A stretch of DNA of 64,000 bases from Acidimicrobiales bacterium AG-410-I20 (GTDB lineage: Bacteria; Actinomycetota; Acidimicrobiia; Acidimicrobiales; MedAcidi-G1). The translations under genes were made by a program, and so were the position numbers. The notes beneath the pieces were generated by a model. It ran no database searches. It was not told the DNA's origin and saw only the letters and a list, made by a program, of their open reading frames with translations. Shown one piece after another: positions 37,501 through 45,801 of this stretch (positions within the stretch are counted from its first letter, which is position 1; each line of letters starts with the position of its first letter). The stretch covers positions 1 through 64,000 of the forward strand of contig QCKS01000005.1 in NCBI GenBank assembly GCA_003215175.1, in the 5' to 3' direction.

Positions 37501-37840
37501 GAAGACGGGCGAGGGGCATGACGAGTTTTGGGAGAAGTGGAGCTAGCCGAGCTCCTATCGAGAGCATTAGACGATCGACTGTGTTTAAGAATTTTGGGAG
37601 GTTTTTTTCTTTTCCTAGACGAAAGAGTTGATTGGCTGCTGCTTTATCGTCTCGGTGGCGAGCGACGCGATCAACAAAGTCCATAGTAAAGGCAACGCCG
37701 TTGGGGTCTGATATTAAAGCTGCTAGTTGATCTGACTGGCGACGTTCGCTTTTGGTTTCGGTTTGCTGTGTTTGATTCAGCCATCTAGCGACAAGAGTGA
37801 TGGTTTCATCTATTTTTAAAGCCGCTTCAGATTTTGACAC
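34586..37840 (-). CDS. putA: Bifunctional proline dehydrogenase / glutamate-semialdehyde dehydrogenase
   Basis: A 1084-residue PutA that turns proline into glutamate through pyrroline-5-carboxylate. The proline dehydrogenase barrel occupies about residues 80-460 (e.g. IRLVKGANLAMEK, and YTPIVGRSDFDVAISYLFRRLEEN with the FAD/proline-binding arginines). The aldehyde dehydrogenase half (about 510-990) has PWNFPTAIPTGG, TGSIETADLF, AETSGKNA and the catalytic Cys in HQGQKCSAA. There is no N-terminal DNA-binding helix, so it is not a self-regulating trifunctional PutA. Residues after ~1000 form an extra tail. Proline is a common osmolyte and nitrogen source. Confidence 0.93.
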   Translation of the reverse strand: MSKSEAALKIDETITLVARWLNQTQQTETKSERRQSDQLAALISDPNGVAFTMDFVDRVARHRDDKAAANQLFRLGKEKNLPKFLNTVDRLMLSIGARLAPLLPKLVMPLARLRMRSLIGHLVVDAEDEPMHKHLKERKAQGYACNVNLLGEAVLGEREADKRFQQTLSLISDPDINYVSVKVSSVTSQINLWAFDHTLKRIEERLRELYLHAASTSPPTFVNLDMEEYRDLELTICAFMKLLDEPELRSIEAGIVLQAYLPDTFPALQRLTKWANQRQKTGGGEIKIRLVKGANLAMEKVDATLHGWNQAPYETKMEVDANYKRCLDWVLNAEQMNGIRIGLASHNLFDVAWTHLLAEERGVAHRVEFEMLQGMAPAQAREVHADTHGLLLYTPIVGRSDFDVAISYLFRRLEENASEDNFLRHLFTLKPDSKEFLNQADQFQKAVMNRWEVSSTSRRKESDKTSSSQNFFNQPDTDPTQELTQEWIKNTHQLNPQKVKTEFSASIEEIQTSISKVKNAQENWVNLHIQERQKVLHRVAEEILKRKDDLFITMAHEAKKTWVEADGEINEAADFARWYAEKSAELNQVKYAEFTPLGVVAVVPPWNFPTAIPTGGVLAALAAGNGVIFKPAPETPRCAEIIAEACWAAGVPKDLLQFVRTHDDDIGKTLVTSVDGVILTGSIETADLFRSWKPEMNLSAETSGKNALIVTPQADLDLAAADLIHSAFSHQGQKCSAASLGILVGSVANDERFLRQIVDAAKSLTVGSSHELSTVLGPLIAPATGKLLDALTKLDEGEYWLLEPQQVDQSGQLWTPGIKGGVKPGSRFHHTECFGPVLGLMQASNLDEAIEWQNSVDYGLTGGIHSLDPMEIEEWLKKVQVGNAYVNRHITGAIVNRQPFGGWKRSAIGVGAKTGGPDYLLQLGKWQPTGPIELSAAEQDDAYWWENYYSVEHDPSNLFCEANILRYQPRANLIIRISSDANEIEVQRVLSAVNRTGVSYEVSNEKEISNNEFAESLSSSRFGRIRLIGTTTQPVRQAAIAAEIHLIDAPVTSSGRLELRWYLQEQAISRTLHRFGNLVNAATN

Positions 37841-37856
37841 TATTGGTAACTTTCGA

Positions 37857-38483
37857 TTAGCCCCTGTAGTCAGGGTTTTCCCAAACTATAAGTACTGCAT
37901 TATTTCCAACTGTTGGGTCGTCTAAATAATCAGGTATTGCTCCTCGAGCTTCAAATCCGTTTTGTAGTTGGAAACTAAGTGTTGGGTCATAGAGATCGCC
38001 CGATACAACTTTGTCTATGTATTCGTCAGCTGACATTGTGTCTAAATGTTCGGAGTATCCCGGTATGACTCCGCCGGCAACAATTCCTTTTTTTCCTAGT
38101 TTTCTTACTGCTTCTTTTCTCAACTCATAGAGTTGGTGGCCTATTCCTCTTTTGCGGTATTCCGGATTTACAGCAATTGTTACTCCGTAATACCAATCAC
38201 CTTCTGGGTTGTGATCGCCACCTCCAGCTGTTCCTGTTAGATCATCGAGTGAATGGTAAGCATCTTCGAAATTGAAATCTAATAGTAGGCCGACACCGAA
38301 ACCTATTGGTTTATCTCCATCAAGTGCTACAAAGCCGCCTTCGGGGAAAACTTTGCAGTATCCAACTATGTCTTCGTAGCTAAGTAGGTCTTCGGTGCCG
38401 ATTGATGAGAAGACCGTGTGTTCTATTTCCGCGAGTTGTTCAGCCCATTCAACTCTTATCGGGGCGTAGGTGATTTCATTCAT
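37857..38483 (-). CDS. GNAT N-acetyltransferase
   Basis: About 208 residues from the ATG at 38483, which overlaps the upstream stop (ATGAATGA); an ATG four codons earlier is also possible. The acetyl-CoA site is in VAINPEYRKRGIGHQLYELR-like sequence (VNPEYRKRGIGHQL). GYCKVFPEGGFVALDGDKPIGFGV is the first GNAT strand pair. It is co-oriented with the C45-type hydrolase before it and putA after it. Substrate unknown. Confidence 0.8.
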   Translation of the reverse strand: MNEITYAPIRVEWAEQLAEIEHTVFSSIGTEDLLSYEDIVGYCKVFPEGGFVALDGDKPIGFGVGLLLDFNFEDAYHSLDDLTGTAGGGDHNPEGDWYYGVTIAVNPEYRKRGIGHQLYELRKEAVRKLGKKGIVAGGVIPGYSEHLDTMSADEYIDKVVSGDLYDPTLSFQLQNGFEARGAIPDYLDDPTVGNNAVLIVWENPDYRG

Positions 38484-39570
38484 GGAATGGGACATGGACG
38501 TATTCGTTGAGGTTGGGTACTCCCCAAACCGCCCAGAAATCTAAGGTCTGTGGGCACATAATTGCTGCGCCACTTGACTCAATGTGATAGGGGTCTTTTG
38601 AAGTTCTACAGATGGCTTCAGGATCACGAGTTACCTCAATAAGGTCTTCTATGCTCAAGTTTTCTTTGGCTAGAAGTTCGGTGGCTCGAGATAGCCGATG
38701 TTCCGAGTTTGCTTTAATATTTAAGTCCCTTAGTGCCTCAACATGCTTTGCTTGATCCCAAAGAACATGGTTTGTGTGCACTAATGGTTCTTGTTCCAAA
38801 GTCTTGTAAGGACGTGTGGTAGGCATCGCTTCGACCATGTGTCCATTTCCTGTGGAGTCAAAAATTAGAAAGCTATGCGCTCCGGCGAGATCTGCTGTGA
38901 GAATCTCGTTTAATGCCTCGTCGGCTGAAGAAGTAGTTAGGGCTGCTCGTACGACGGATGGCCACATGACGCCTGGGCATCCATCTGTTGTGACCAAGTT
39001 ATTTATTCCGACACATACTCCGTGGCTATTCATTCCGATCTGGCCGAGACATCCGACTGTAGAGAATATGAGTGCAGAAGGGCTGCCATTTTCTGGCTGA
39101 ATTCTCATTAAGACGACATGGTCTGTTGCGGTGTCATGCATATCCCAAGTTTGGCCATATAGTCCTTGTCCGTTTGCTTTTGAATCGGGGACGATAAATG
39201 CGGTGCAGTCATCTTCAATAACCTCTGATGGGTATGTTCCTCCAAAAGTATTTCGGACGGTGTCTACAAAGTCAGTGAATCCTCCTACGATTACTGCTTC
39301 TGCTGGTGTGATGCCTGCGCCTTCAGCCATTGCGCACATTTCTGCGTAAAGTTCGGGTGAATGTTTTTCATGAGCGGGGAGACAGGATTCCGCTATCTCT
39401 AGGATTTCAGATTCATTTATTTCTTGTCCTGCCCAGAATTGGCCGCTGGCGAGATGAATACGTTCTCTTGTATAGATTTTTATTTCATCGGCATAGGTTG
39501 TTCCGTGTTGGTGCCCTATTTCCTCTGGGGAGCCTTTGAGGTCAAGAATACGAATTGGTGGGCGTTTCAT
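38476..39570 (-). CDS. C45-type peptidase/acyltransferase (penicillin acyltransferase-like)
   Basis: About 364 residues from the ATG at 39570; an in-frame TTG at 39606 is less likely. Ntn-hydrolase of the C45 acyl-CoA:6-aminopenicillanate acyltransferase type: GSPEEIGHQHG at the N-terminus, EVIEDDCTAFIV with the probable nucleophile Cys exposed by self-cleavage, GQTWDMHDT, and GMNSHGVCVGINNL. Bacterial members are mostly uncharacterised amide hydrolases or acyl transferases acting on amino acid or fatty amides. It overlaps the acetyltransferase gene, suggesting a linked acylation/deacylation role, which is inference. Confidence 0.82.
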   Translation of the reverse strand: MKRPPIRILDLKGSPEEIGHQHGTTYADEIKIYTRERIHLASGQFWAGQEINESEILEIAESCLPAHEKHSPELYAEMCAMAEGAGITPAEAVIVGGFTDFVDTVRNTFGGTYPSEVIEDDCTAFIVPDSKANGQGLYGQTWDMHDTATDHVVLMRIQPENGSPSALIFSTVGCLGQIGMNSHGVCVGINNLVTTDGCPGVMWPSVVRAALTTSSADEALNEILTADLAGAHSFLIFDSTGNGHMVEAMPTTRPYKTLEQEPLVHTNHVLWDQAKHVEALRDLNIKANSEHRLSRATELLAKENLSIEDLIEVTRDPEAICRTSKDPYHIESSGAAIMCPQTLDFWAVWGVPNLNEYVHVPFHE

Positions 39571-39598
39571 ATTCTGAATTCTCGCGTTGTTTTGGTCT

Positions 39599-39630
39599 AA
39601 GAGCAAACACCGTGGAATGAATATGCTCTT
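39599..39630. promoter_or_regulatory. Inverted repeat between C45-type gene and psuG
   Basis: AAGAGCA (39599-39605) and TGCTCTT (39624-39630) are exact inverted copies separated by 18 bases in the 99-base divergent gap. They could be an operator for either gene; the short arms make chance occurrence possible. Confidence 0.25.
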
Positions 39631-39669
39631 GATTGTGGGTATTACAAAAGATGTGGGCAGACTGTTTCA

Positions 39670-40584
39670 ATGAAGCCTGAAGATCTACTGTTAATCGATC
39701 CTGAAATTTCTGAAGCTTTAGCTTCTAAGAAGCCGGTTGTTGCTTTGGAGTCAACAATTATTAGCCATGGCATGCCTTATCCACGGAATGTTTCTACGGC
39801 TTTAGAGGTGGAAGCAATTGTTAGAGAGAACGGTGCGGTACCTGCTACGACTGCGCTTATAGACGGTCATTTTTGTGTAGGTCTCTCTTCTGAACAAATT
39901 GAAAGGCTTGGCTCAGCTGAAGAGGTAAAGAAAGTTAGTTTACGGGACATAGGGGTAGCGTTATCGCGTAAGACTCTGGGAGCAACGACGGTAGCTACCA
40001 CCATGTTTATTGCTGAAAAAGCAGGGATCAAAATATTCGCTACTGGTGGACTTGGAGGAGTTCATCGTGGAGATTCTGGTGATGTTTCTGCAGATTTAAC
40101 AGCCCTTGGAACGATTCCGGTTGCCGTAGTAAGTGCGGGGGTTAAAGCGATTTTAGATTTGCCTCGCACTTTAGAATTCCTTGAAACACTTGGGGTACCT
40201 GTTCTCGGTTATGAAACAAGCGCCTTTCCTGAGTTCTGGATCCGAGGTTCAAATCTTCCTGTTAGCGCACGGGTTGACACTCCTTGGGCTGCAGCGGCAG
40301 CAATTTCTGCTCATTGGTCCTCTGGGATGAATACTGGAGTGGTTCTTGCCGCTCCTGTGCCAGTTGAACATGAAGCTGATCCTGAGGTCATTAACAATGC
40401 GATAAGCGAAGGTCTTGCCGCGGCAGATGCTGAAGGTGTGAGTGGTTCAGAAACAACTCCTTTTGTACTTGCCCATATCGTTGAGAGCACCGGCGGAGCC
40501 AGTCTTGAAACGAATATTGCTTTAGTTAAAAATAATGCTGCTGTGGCAGCAAAAGTCGCTGTTGAGTTCGCTTCTAACTCTTAA
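39670..40584 (+). CDS. psuG: Pseudouridine-5'-phosphate glycosidase
   Basis: A 304-residue enzyme (EC 4.2.1.70) that splits pseudouridine 5'-phosphate to uracil and ribose 5-phosphate. Family motifs are plain: VVALESTIISHGMPYPRN, ALIDGHFCVGLS, KTLGATTVATTMFIA, FATGGLGGVHRG, VVSAGVKAILDLPRTLE and LETLGVPVLGY, with the catalytic Lys in AGVK. The usual partner, pseudouridine kinase, is not adjacent, so either a general sugar kinase supplies the substrate or the kinase lies elsewhere. Convergent with the next gene, 5 bases apart. Confidence 0.93.
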   Translation: MKPEDLLLIDPEISEALASKKPVVALESTIISHGMPYPRNVSTALEVEAIVRENGAVPATTALIDGHFCVGLSSEQIERLGSAEEVKKVSLRDIGVALSRKTLGATTVATTMFIAEKAGIKIFATGGLGGVHRGDSGDVSADLTALGTIPVAVVSAGVKAILDLPRTLEFLETLGVPVLGYETSAFPEFWIRGSNLPVSARVDTPWAAAAAISAHWSSGMNTGVVLAAPVPVEHEADPEVINNAISEGLAAADAEGVSGSETTPFVLAHIVESTGGASLETNIALVKNNAAVAAKVAVEFASNS

Positions 40585-40589
40585 ACCAT

Positions 40590-41309
40590 TCACAACTCGA
40601 GGGCGTATTCGCTTAAACGTTCATAAAGAGGTACTGCTTCTTCAATCACAGCGGTGAGATCTTCAGGGATAGTTACTTCTTTAGGTTCATAAGGTAAAAA
40701 TCCTGTGGAGGCGTGGACTCCGTGGTACCAATATTTTTCCCATACACCGTCTTCTGGCTTTGGCCCTGCAGGCCATGAAAGCATTGCTTCATCAAAAGAA
40801 ATGCCAATGTTTTCGCAAAATTTTTCTAATGCGTTACGTGGGTTTTTACGTAAAGTTGTAGCGTCTAGCACCACGGGAGTTTCACCTTCGCTAAGTATTT
40901 CTTCCATCAGATCAACTTGTGATTCAAGGCCCGTGTCTCCGAGCGTGGCGTCTTTCAAGTTCACAGCTAATGACGCCAACATTTCAGTCGGTTCGCGCAC
41001 TAATAAGACATTCACGCACTGCGAAAGAAACGATCGGTCCATTTCAATTAAGTGGTGCGCCATTTGTTTGAAGAAAACTACTGGTGTGCCATGATCGGCC
41101 AACATGATTTCTTCAGTTACTTGAGCTGGGTTTGGGTTTTGTGTTTTCAGCACTTCTTCTCGACCAGGATGCTCACGCCCAGTTACATTCAAGTAATGGG
41201 CGTAAAACGGTTCATCAAATACCGTTGTGTCTTGCCTCTCGCGGAAAGAATACATCAGAGCAGTGGAGATGTTTCTCGGCCCGGAGCAACAATTGATTCG
41301 TACTGTCAT
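40590..41309 (-). CDS. Sulfotransferase-like P-loop protein
   Basis: A 239-residue protein beginning with SGPRNISTALMYSF, a diverged sulfonucleotide (5'-phosphosulfate) loop, followed by FKQMAHHL and VLLVREPTEMLASLA, the 3'-phosphate-binding region. It would transfer a sulfuryl group or be a degenerate P-loop relative. It shares one base (TAATG, 41309) with the stop of the class IV aminotransferase upstream, so the two are tightly coupled. From memory, fusions of these two domain types occur in some larger proteins; a database check would be needed. Activity unproven. Confidence 0.7.
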   Translation of the reverse strand: MTVRINCCSGPRNISTALMYSFRERQDTTVFDEPFYAHYLNVTGREHPGREEVLKTQNPNPAQVTEEIMLADHGTPVVFFKQMAHHLIEMDRSFLSQCVNVLLVREPTEMLASLAVNLKDATLGDTGLESQVDLMEEILSEGETPVVLDATTLRKNPRNALEKFCENIGISFDEAMLSWPAGPKPEDGVWEKYWYHGVHASTGFLPYEPKEVTIPEDLTAVIEEAVPLYERLSEYALEL

Positions 41310-42220
41310 TACGATACTGATGCTGCCACTGCATCTTCGTAAAGTCCGCGAAGACGTTGCGTCATTGGACCAGGTGCCGATTCACCGATTGTTCGACCAT
41401 CTACTTCTGTAACTGGAGTTAAACCACCAAAAGTTCCAGTTACGAATGCTTCTTCTGCTGCATAAACATCTGTAAGTGAAAAGGGTGTTTGGCGAGTTGG
41501 GATTTCAGCCGCTTCAGCCGTTTCTAGAACTATCTGCCTTGTGATTCCATTGAGGTTGTACTGACCTGTTGATGTTTGTACGACACCATTACGGACTATG
41601 AAGAAATTTGTGGCGTTGCAGGTAGCGACTGCTCCTGTTGGGTCAAGCATCAGTGCCTCATCAGCTCCTGCATGAACTGCTTGAATTAACGCTATTACTT
41701 CATGCAATTTGGAATGACAGTTGAGTTGCTGATCCAACATGTCTGGTGCGGGTCGTCTAACTGTTGCGGTGAACAAGCTCACGCCTATATCTGCAACTTC
41801 AGGATCAGCTTTCTTGTGTTCAGCGATAATGACAATATTTGGCCCTCCAATAACGTTGGATGGGTGCTGGGAGGGTGTTTTTTTGTCTCCTCTAGTGATC
41901 ATTAGCCTGACGTGTACCCCATCGTCCATGTTGTTTCGGTCAATGGTTGATTGAAGAGCTTCGGTGACTTCTTGTTTCGTCAATCCCAGTTTTATGTCGG
42001 CTGCTGCTAATCCAGCAAAGAGCCGGTTGAGGTGTCGGTCTAAGAAGGCAAATTTTCCGTGATGAAGACGTATGCCTTCCCATATGCCGTCCCCGACCAA
42101 GAAACCACTATCAAATACAGAAACTTTTGCTTCATGTCGTGGGAAGAATTCCCCATTGATATAGATTTCTACTTTTTCATTTCGTTCGTCGCTAAGCGCT
42201 TGGTGTGTACTACGTGCCAT
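41309..42220 (-). CDS. Class IV PLP aminotransferase (branched-chain / D-amino acid type)
   Basis: A 303-residue fold-type IV enzyme. IYINGEFFPRHEAKVSVFDSGFLVGDGIWEGIR is the family start (shown in part: SVFDSGFLVGDGIWEGIR), the PLP Lys is in HSKLHEVIALIQA, and DEALMLDPTGAVATCNATNFF covers the cofactor phosphate site. Arg residues that distinguish branched-chain from D-amino acid or aminodeoxychorismate enzymes cannot be judged by eye. It lies 50 bases below a TPP enzyme and is coupled to a sulfotransferase-like gene. Confidence 0.85.
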   Translation of the reverse strand: MARSTHQALSDERNEKVEIYINGEFFPRHEAKVSVFDSGFLVGDGIWEGIRLHHGKFAFLDRHLNRLFAGLAAADIKLGLTKQEVTEALQSTIDRNNMDDGVHVRLMITRGDKKTPSQHPSNVIGGPNIVIIAEHKKADPEVADIGVSLFTATVRRPAPDMLDQQLNCHSKLHEVIALIQAVHAGADEALMLDPTGAVATCNATNFFIVRNGVVQTSTGQYNLNGITRQIVLETAEAAEIPTRQTPFSLTDVYAAEEAFVTGTFGGLTPVTEVDGRTIGESAPGPMTQRLRGLYEDAVAASVS

Positions 42221-42270
42221 GTAGTGAATCTATCCGTCGTTGAGCCAAGTAGTGATCTCGGACACCGCAA

Positions 42271-43917
42271 TTATCTTTCGTTTAATAAACGAGCTTGAGT
42301 TATTGATTGTTGAGGCGTAAGCATTTCAGGATCAACAACTAGATCAAGGACTGCTCCAGTTTTAGAACTCAAGGCATTATCGAATGCTGTTTTAAATTCT
42401 TCGATGTTGGCTACTCGCTCACTGTAGAAACCGTAGGCGCGAGCTATCGAAACAAAATCGGGGTTTTTGATATCTGTTCCTACTACACGCGCTGGGTATC
42501 GGCGTTCTTGATGCATCCGTATGGTTCCGTACATTGAGTTGTTGACAATGAGGACAATAGGTTGAGCTTCTTCTTGCATCGCACTTCCAAGTTCTTGCAT
42601 ATTCATTTGGAAATCTCCGTCGCCAGCGAAACAAACAACAACTCGTTCAGGAGCAGCAACTTTGGCTGATATCGCAGCAGGTAATCCATATCCCATGGTT
42701 CCGTTCTGTGGTGCTAATAGTCGGGCTTTAGAACCGTAATAGAAGAACTTGTTTGGCCAGACTGAAAAGTTTCCTGCCCCATTCGTAATAATTACATCTT
42801 CAGGAAGCACCTCTTGGAGGTACGCAGTAACAGCGGCCATGTCTACGCCAATGGTGGCTGCCGGAACTATATGTGTTGAAAGGAAACGGTTACGGGTTTC
42901 TTCTCGCCATAGCTCTCTTCCTTCTCCAAGGTTTGGCATTTCTAATAATTCGGCGATAGCTAAATTTGGGTTAGAGCGGATATGGAGATCTGCTTTAATA
43001 ACTTTGTCGAACTCTGCTTCCGAGGAGTGAACGTGAAGAATTTTTTGTTTTCTATCTTGAAAGAGGGTGTAGGCGTCTGTCGTCATTTCTCCAAACCGAA
43101 CTCCAACTGCAAGTAACACATCGGCTTCATCCAAGGTTTGTCGAACCGCTGGAGGCATCGCTACCCCTGCTTCCCCCGCATAACAAGAACTGTTGTTGTT
43201 CATTAAGTCTTGTCGGCGAAAACCAACCACCACTGGGAGATTTTGTTTCTCAGCAAAGCGACAAAGATTTTCTCGCCCGGTTGCTGTCCATCCGCCTCCT
43301 CCTACCAAAAGAACAGGCTTTTTTGCTTCTTGCAGGTTGGCCATTATTTCTTGAACTTCTTGTTCTGAGATTGAATTATCTTTAATCGGAGTAACCGGGA
43401 TAATCTTTTTTTCTGTCTCTTCTCTTAGTACGTCTTCAGGTAAGGCAATTACGACTGGGCCCGGCCGATCCGAAGTAGCGACTGTAAATGCATGATTAAT
43501 TATTTCAGGGATTTGATCGGGGTGAGTAACTTCAGTTACCCACTTTGCAACCCCTCCAAAGAAAGCGGTGTAATCCATTTCTTGGAATGCTTCGTACCCT
43601 TGATGGCTTGTAGGAACTTGGCCAATAAAAAGAATTAGTGGGGTGGATCCTTGAGCGGCAGTGTGAACACCAATTGAGGCATTTGTCGCTCCTGGGCCTC
43701 TGGTGACAAAGCAGATGCCAGGTTGACCAGTTAGTCGCCCATATGCTTCAGCCATGTAAGCCGCTCCACCTTCTTGGCGGCATCCAATAAGACGTATTTG
43801 GTCAGATTTTTCATATAAAGCATCTAAAACTTCTAAATAGGACTCTCCTGGTACTGCAAATGCTGTATTAACTCCGTGTGCTACGAGTCCTTCTACTAAA
43901 ACGTGACCTCCATTCAT
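42271..43917 (-). CDS. TPP-dependent acetolactate synthase-like enzyme
   Basis: About 548 residues from the ATG at 43917, which has GGAAAGGA before it and overlaps the stop of a small upstream gene by ATGA. N-terminal TPP domain with the activating Glu (GCRQEGGAAYMAEAYGR) and GPGATNAS; C-terminal TPP/Mg site FAGDGDFQMNMQEL...NNSMYGTIR. It is family-level similar to acetolactate synthase large subunits, but no small regulatory subunit is adjacent and no isoleucine/valine genes are near. A 2-oxoacid decarboxylase or carboligase for a catabolic step is more likely here. Confidence 0.85.
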   Translation of the reverse strand: MNGGHVLVEGLVAHGVNTAFAVPGESYLEVLDALYEKSDQIRLIGCRQEGGAAYMAEAYGRLTGQPGICFVTRGPGATNASIGVHTAAQGSTPLILFIGQVPTSHQGYEAFQEMDYTAFFGGVAKWVTEVTHPDQIPEIINHAFTVATSDRPGPVVIALPEDVLREETEKKIIPVTPIKDNSISEQEVQEIMANLQEAKKPVLLVGGGGWTATGRENLCRFAEKQNLPVVVGFRRQDLMNNNSSCYAGEAGVAMPPAVRQTLDEADVLLAVGVRFGEMTTDAYTLFQDRKQKILHVHSSEAEFDKVIKADLHIRSNPNLAIAELLEMPNLGEGRELWREETRNRFLSTHIVPAATIGVDMAAVTAYLQEVLPEDVIITNGAGNFSVWPNKFFYYGSKARLLAPQNGTMGYGLPAAISAKVAAPERVVVCFAGDGDFQMNMQELGSAMQEEAQPIVLIVNNSMYGTIRMHQERRYPARVVGTDIKNPDFVSIARAYGFYSERVANIEEFKTAFDNALSSKTGAVLDLVVDPEMLTPQQSITQARLLNER

Positions 43918-44078
43918 TTGCCACGTCCTTTCCCCAAGAGAAAAACTATGCATCCTAAAGTAAAGAATGACGAAGCGATAATTCCTAATGGATCATGTTC
44001 TCTTATCGACGCAATCAAGAAAAAGGCCGCGCTTCCTAAGAAAAGCCACCATGATGCCATTTCGGTCTTGTAATTCAC
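43914..44078 (-). CDS. 54-residue two-span membrane protein
   Basis: A small frame from the GTG at 44078 to the TGA at 43914-43916, whose stop overlaps the start of the TPP enzyme (ATGA). The product has two hydrophobic segments (WWLFLGSAAFFLIAS and GIIASSFFTLGCIVFLL) joined by a short REHDP loop and ends GKGRGK. An in-frame ATG at 44060 would give 48 residues. The coupled overlap and the alternation of membrane segment, loop and basic tail argue it is real. Function unknown; possibly a leader or small partner in the operon. Confidence 0.65.
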   Translation of the reverse strand: MNYKTEMASWWLFLGSAAFFLIASIREHDPLGIIASSFFTLGCIVFLLGKGRGK

Positions 44079-44137
44079 TTTTTAAGTTTGCCACGTGAAA
44101 ACCAACGAGTCGTCTCTGGCCGGTCTAGATTTTACTT

Positions 44138-45082
44138 ATGAGTTATGGTCCATTTTTTGATGAACTGAATACAGGTGAGACGATTACCCCTCTTCCCTCG
44201 CTTACTCTTTCTGCTGCAGATAACACTTTTTACCGTGCCATTACTGGTGATCAGCACTTACTGACAGCCGATTGTGGCCTCTACAACGAAGTAAGTGGAA
44301 GCTCTGGATCTTTGATTAACCCTGGTTTAATAATGCAAGTTTCAATCGGTCAAACCACAAATGCCACAAGAAAAGCAATTGCTAATCTTTACTATCGTTC
44401 AGTTGAAATATTAAGACCAGTTGAAATTGGTGAAACATTGTCAACTTCTACTGTTGTTTTGGGTTTATGCGATGCTTCGCCCAAAGAGGACCTCAATAGA
44501 GGAAAAGTTTGGTTGGGGATTGAGACTCGTTCTGGCGAAGAAATTATCGCTCGTTACGAACGAGTAGCTTTATTGCCTTGCAAAGGGGATTCTCCTGGCC
44601 ATAATGATGAGATTCCGGGTCCTACGGTTCCTGTTTCTTTGGACTCTTGGGGAAGTTTGGTTCCCGATTGGGATTTAAATTTACTGCCAGAAACTTCATG
44701 GTCTGTTGGGGAAGAGCGAGAAGATCCTTTATCCGATCATGTTGATCTCGCTCCTGCTTTAGCTCGTTTTACTTTTAATCAGGCTGCTATTCATAGAGAC
44801 TCTGAGGCTTCTTCATTTGGTAAGCGATTAGTTTACGGAGGGCATACTCAAGGTTTAGCTCAAGCATCTTTAACTCGGTTACTACCAGGGTTAGTGACTG
44901 TACTGGGGTGGGATGGATGCGATCATTTAGGTCCGGTCTTTGAAGGAGACCAACTCTCTTTTCACCACACTCTTAAAGAAGTTCTTCCTTTAAACGAAGG
45001 GCGTATTTTAAGATTTGAAATTCGAGCTTCTCGAGAGGGTGAGGATGTTCTCCTCTGGACTCCAATTGTGGTTGCACCATGA
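44138..45082 (+). CDS. MaoC-like double hotdog dehydratase
   Basis: A 314-residue protein with two hotdog-like halves. The first starts FFDELNTGETI...LSAADNTFYRAITGDQHLL, with INPGLIMQVSIG; the second has ARFTFNQAAIHRDSEASSFGKRLVYGGHTQGLAQASL, close to the R-specific enoyl-CoA hydratase motif with the Asp/His pair region altered (N-x-x-x-I-H). It probably hydrates or dehydrates an enoyl-CoA or is a mesaconyl/itaconyl-type hydratase. It is coupled by ATGA to the following hydrolase gene. Confidence 0.75.
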   Translation: MSYGPFFDELNTGETITPLPSLTLSAADNTFYRAITGDQHLLTADCGLYNEVSGSSGSLINPGLIMQVSIGQTTNATRKAIANLYYRSVEILRPVEIGETLSTSTVVLGLCDASPKEDLNRGKVWLGIETRSGEEIIARYERVALLPCKGDSPGHNDEIPGPTVPVSLDSWGSLVPDWDLNLLPETSWSVGEEREDPLSDHVDLAPALARFTFNQAAIHRDSEASSFGKRLVYGGHTQGLAQASLTRLLPGLVTVLGWDGCDHLGPVFEGDQLSFHHTLKEVLPLNEGRILRFEIRASREGEDVLLWTPIVVAP

Positions 45083-45801
45083 AAAGGCCTTTGATCGGTA
45101 TCACCGGGAAACGTAGATTCGGCCGTGACCTTGCCGGGAACTGGTCTTCGATGTCTGATAGTTCTGCTGATGTATTTTGGGTGATGTATGCCGAAGGAAT
45201 TCTTTCTGCCGGGGGCTTTCCAGTGTTCTTACCTATTGATGTTGACCCTGTTGATGCTGTAGATAATTTGGATGGTTTGTTGCTTACCGGCGGCACTGAT
45301 ATTGATCCTAAGCACTATGGGGAAGAACCCGAGCATTATGGAAAAACATCCGCCACTGATCTGTTTCCTTATGAACCGATGCGTGATGAATTTGAATTCG
45401 GTTTACTTGACGCTGTTGGCGAAACTTCGTTACCTGTTCTTGGTATCTGCCGTGGCCACCAAGTAATCAATGTTCATGCTGGTGGTTCACTAAACCAGCA
45501 TGTGCCTGAACATGCTGCTTTTGACCAAACGATAACTACGAGATCTCATGAGGTCTTTTTTGAAAGCGGGTCAGAGCTCTCTCGCCTTTACGGTTCTAAA
45601 AGTGAAGTCAATTCTTTCCACCACCAAACAGTGAATCGTTTAGGAGAAGGGCTTGAAGCTACGGCTTATGCAAAAGATGGAGCTATTGAAGGCCTAGAAC
45701 ATACAGATTTGCCTATTTTGTCAGTTCAATGGCATCCTGAGATGCTTCCTACGCGTCCGACTGATCCAATTTTTTCTTGGCTTGTTCGTAACGCCGGTTA
45801 G
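45079..45801 (+). CDS. Class I glutamine amidotransferase-like hydrolase (C26, PuuD-like)
   Basis: A 240-residue peptidase C26 family protein, like gamma-glutamyl-gamma-aminobutyrate hydrolase. The nucleophile Cys is in VLGICRGHQVINVHAGGSL, the catalytic His/Glu in SVQWHPEM, and LLLTGGTDIDPKHYGEE is the family's GG motif. It hydrolyses a gamma-glutamyl amide, for instance in polyamine breakdown. Its neighbour is a MaoC-like dehydratase, so the actual substrate may differ. Its stop overlaps the stop of the convergent Xsc-like gene by 4 bases. Confidence 0.88.
   Translation: MKRPLIGITGKRRFGRDLAGNWSSMSDSSADVFWVMYAEGILSAGGFPVFLPIDVDPVDAVDNLDGLLLTGGTDIDPKHYGEEPEHYGKTSATDLFPYEPMRDEFEFGLLDAVGETSLPVLGICRGHQVINVHAGGSLNQHVPEHAAFDQTITTRSHEVFFESGSELSRLYGSKSEVNSFHHQTVNRLGEGLEATAYAKDGAIEGLEHTDLPILSVQWHPEMLPTRPTDPIFSWLVRNAG

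Noticed and set aside
42271-43917. Acetolactate synthase (ilvB) assignment
   Set aside because: No regulatory subunit or branched-chain genes beside it; the neighbours point to a different pathway, so only the family is given.
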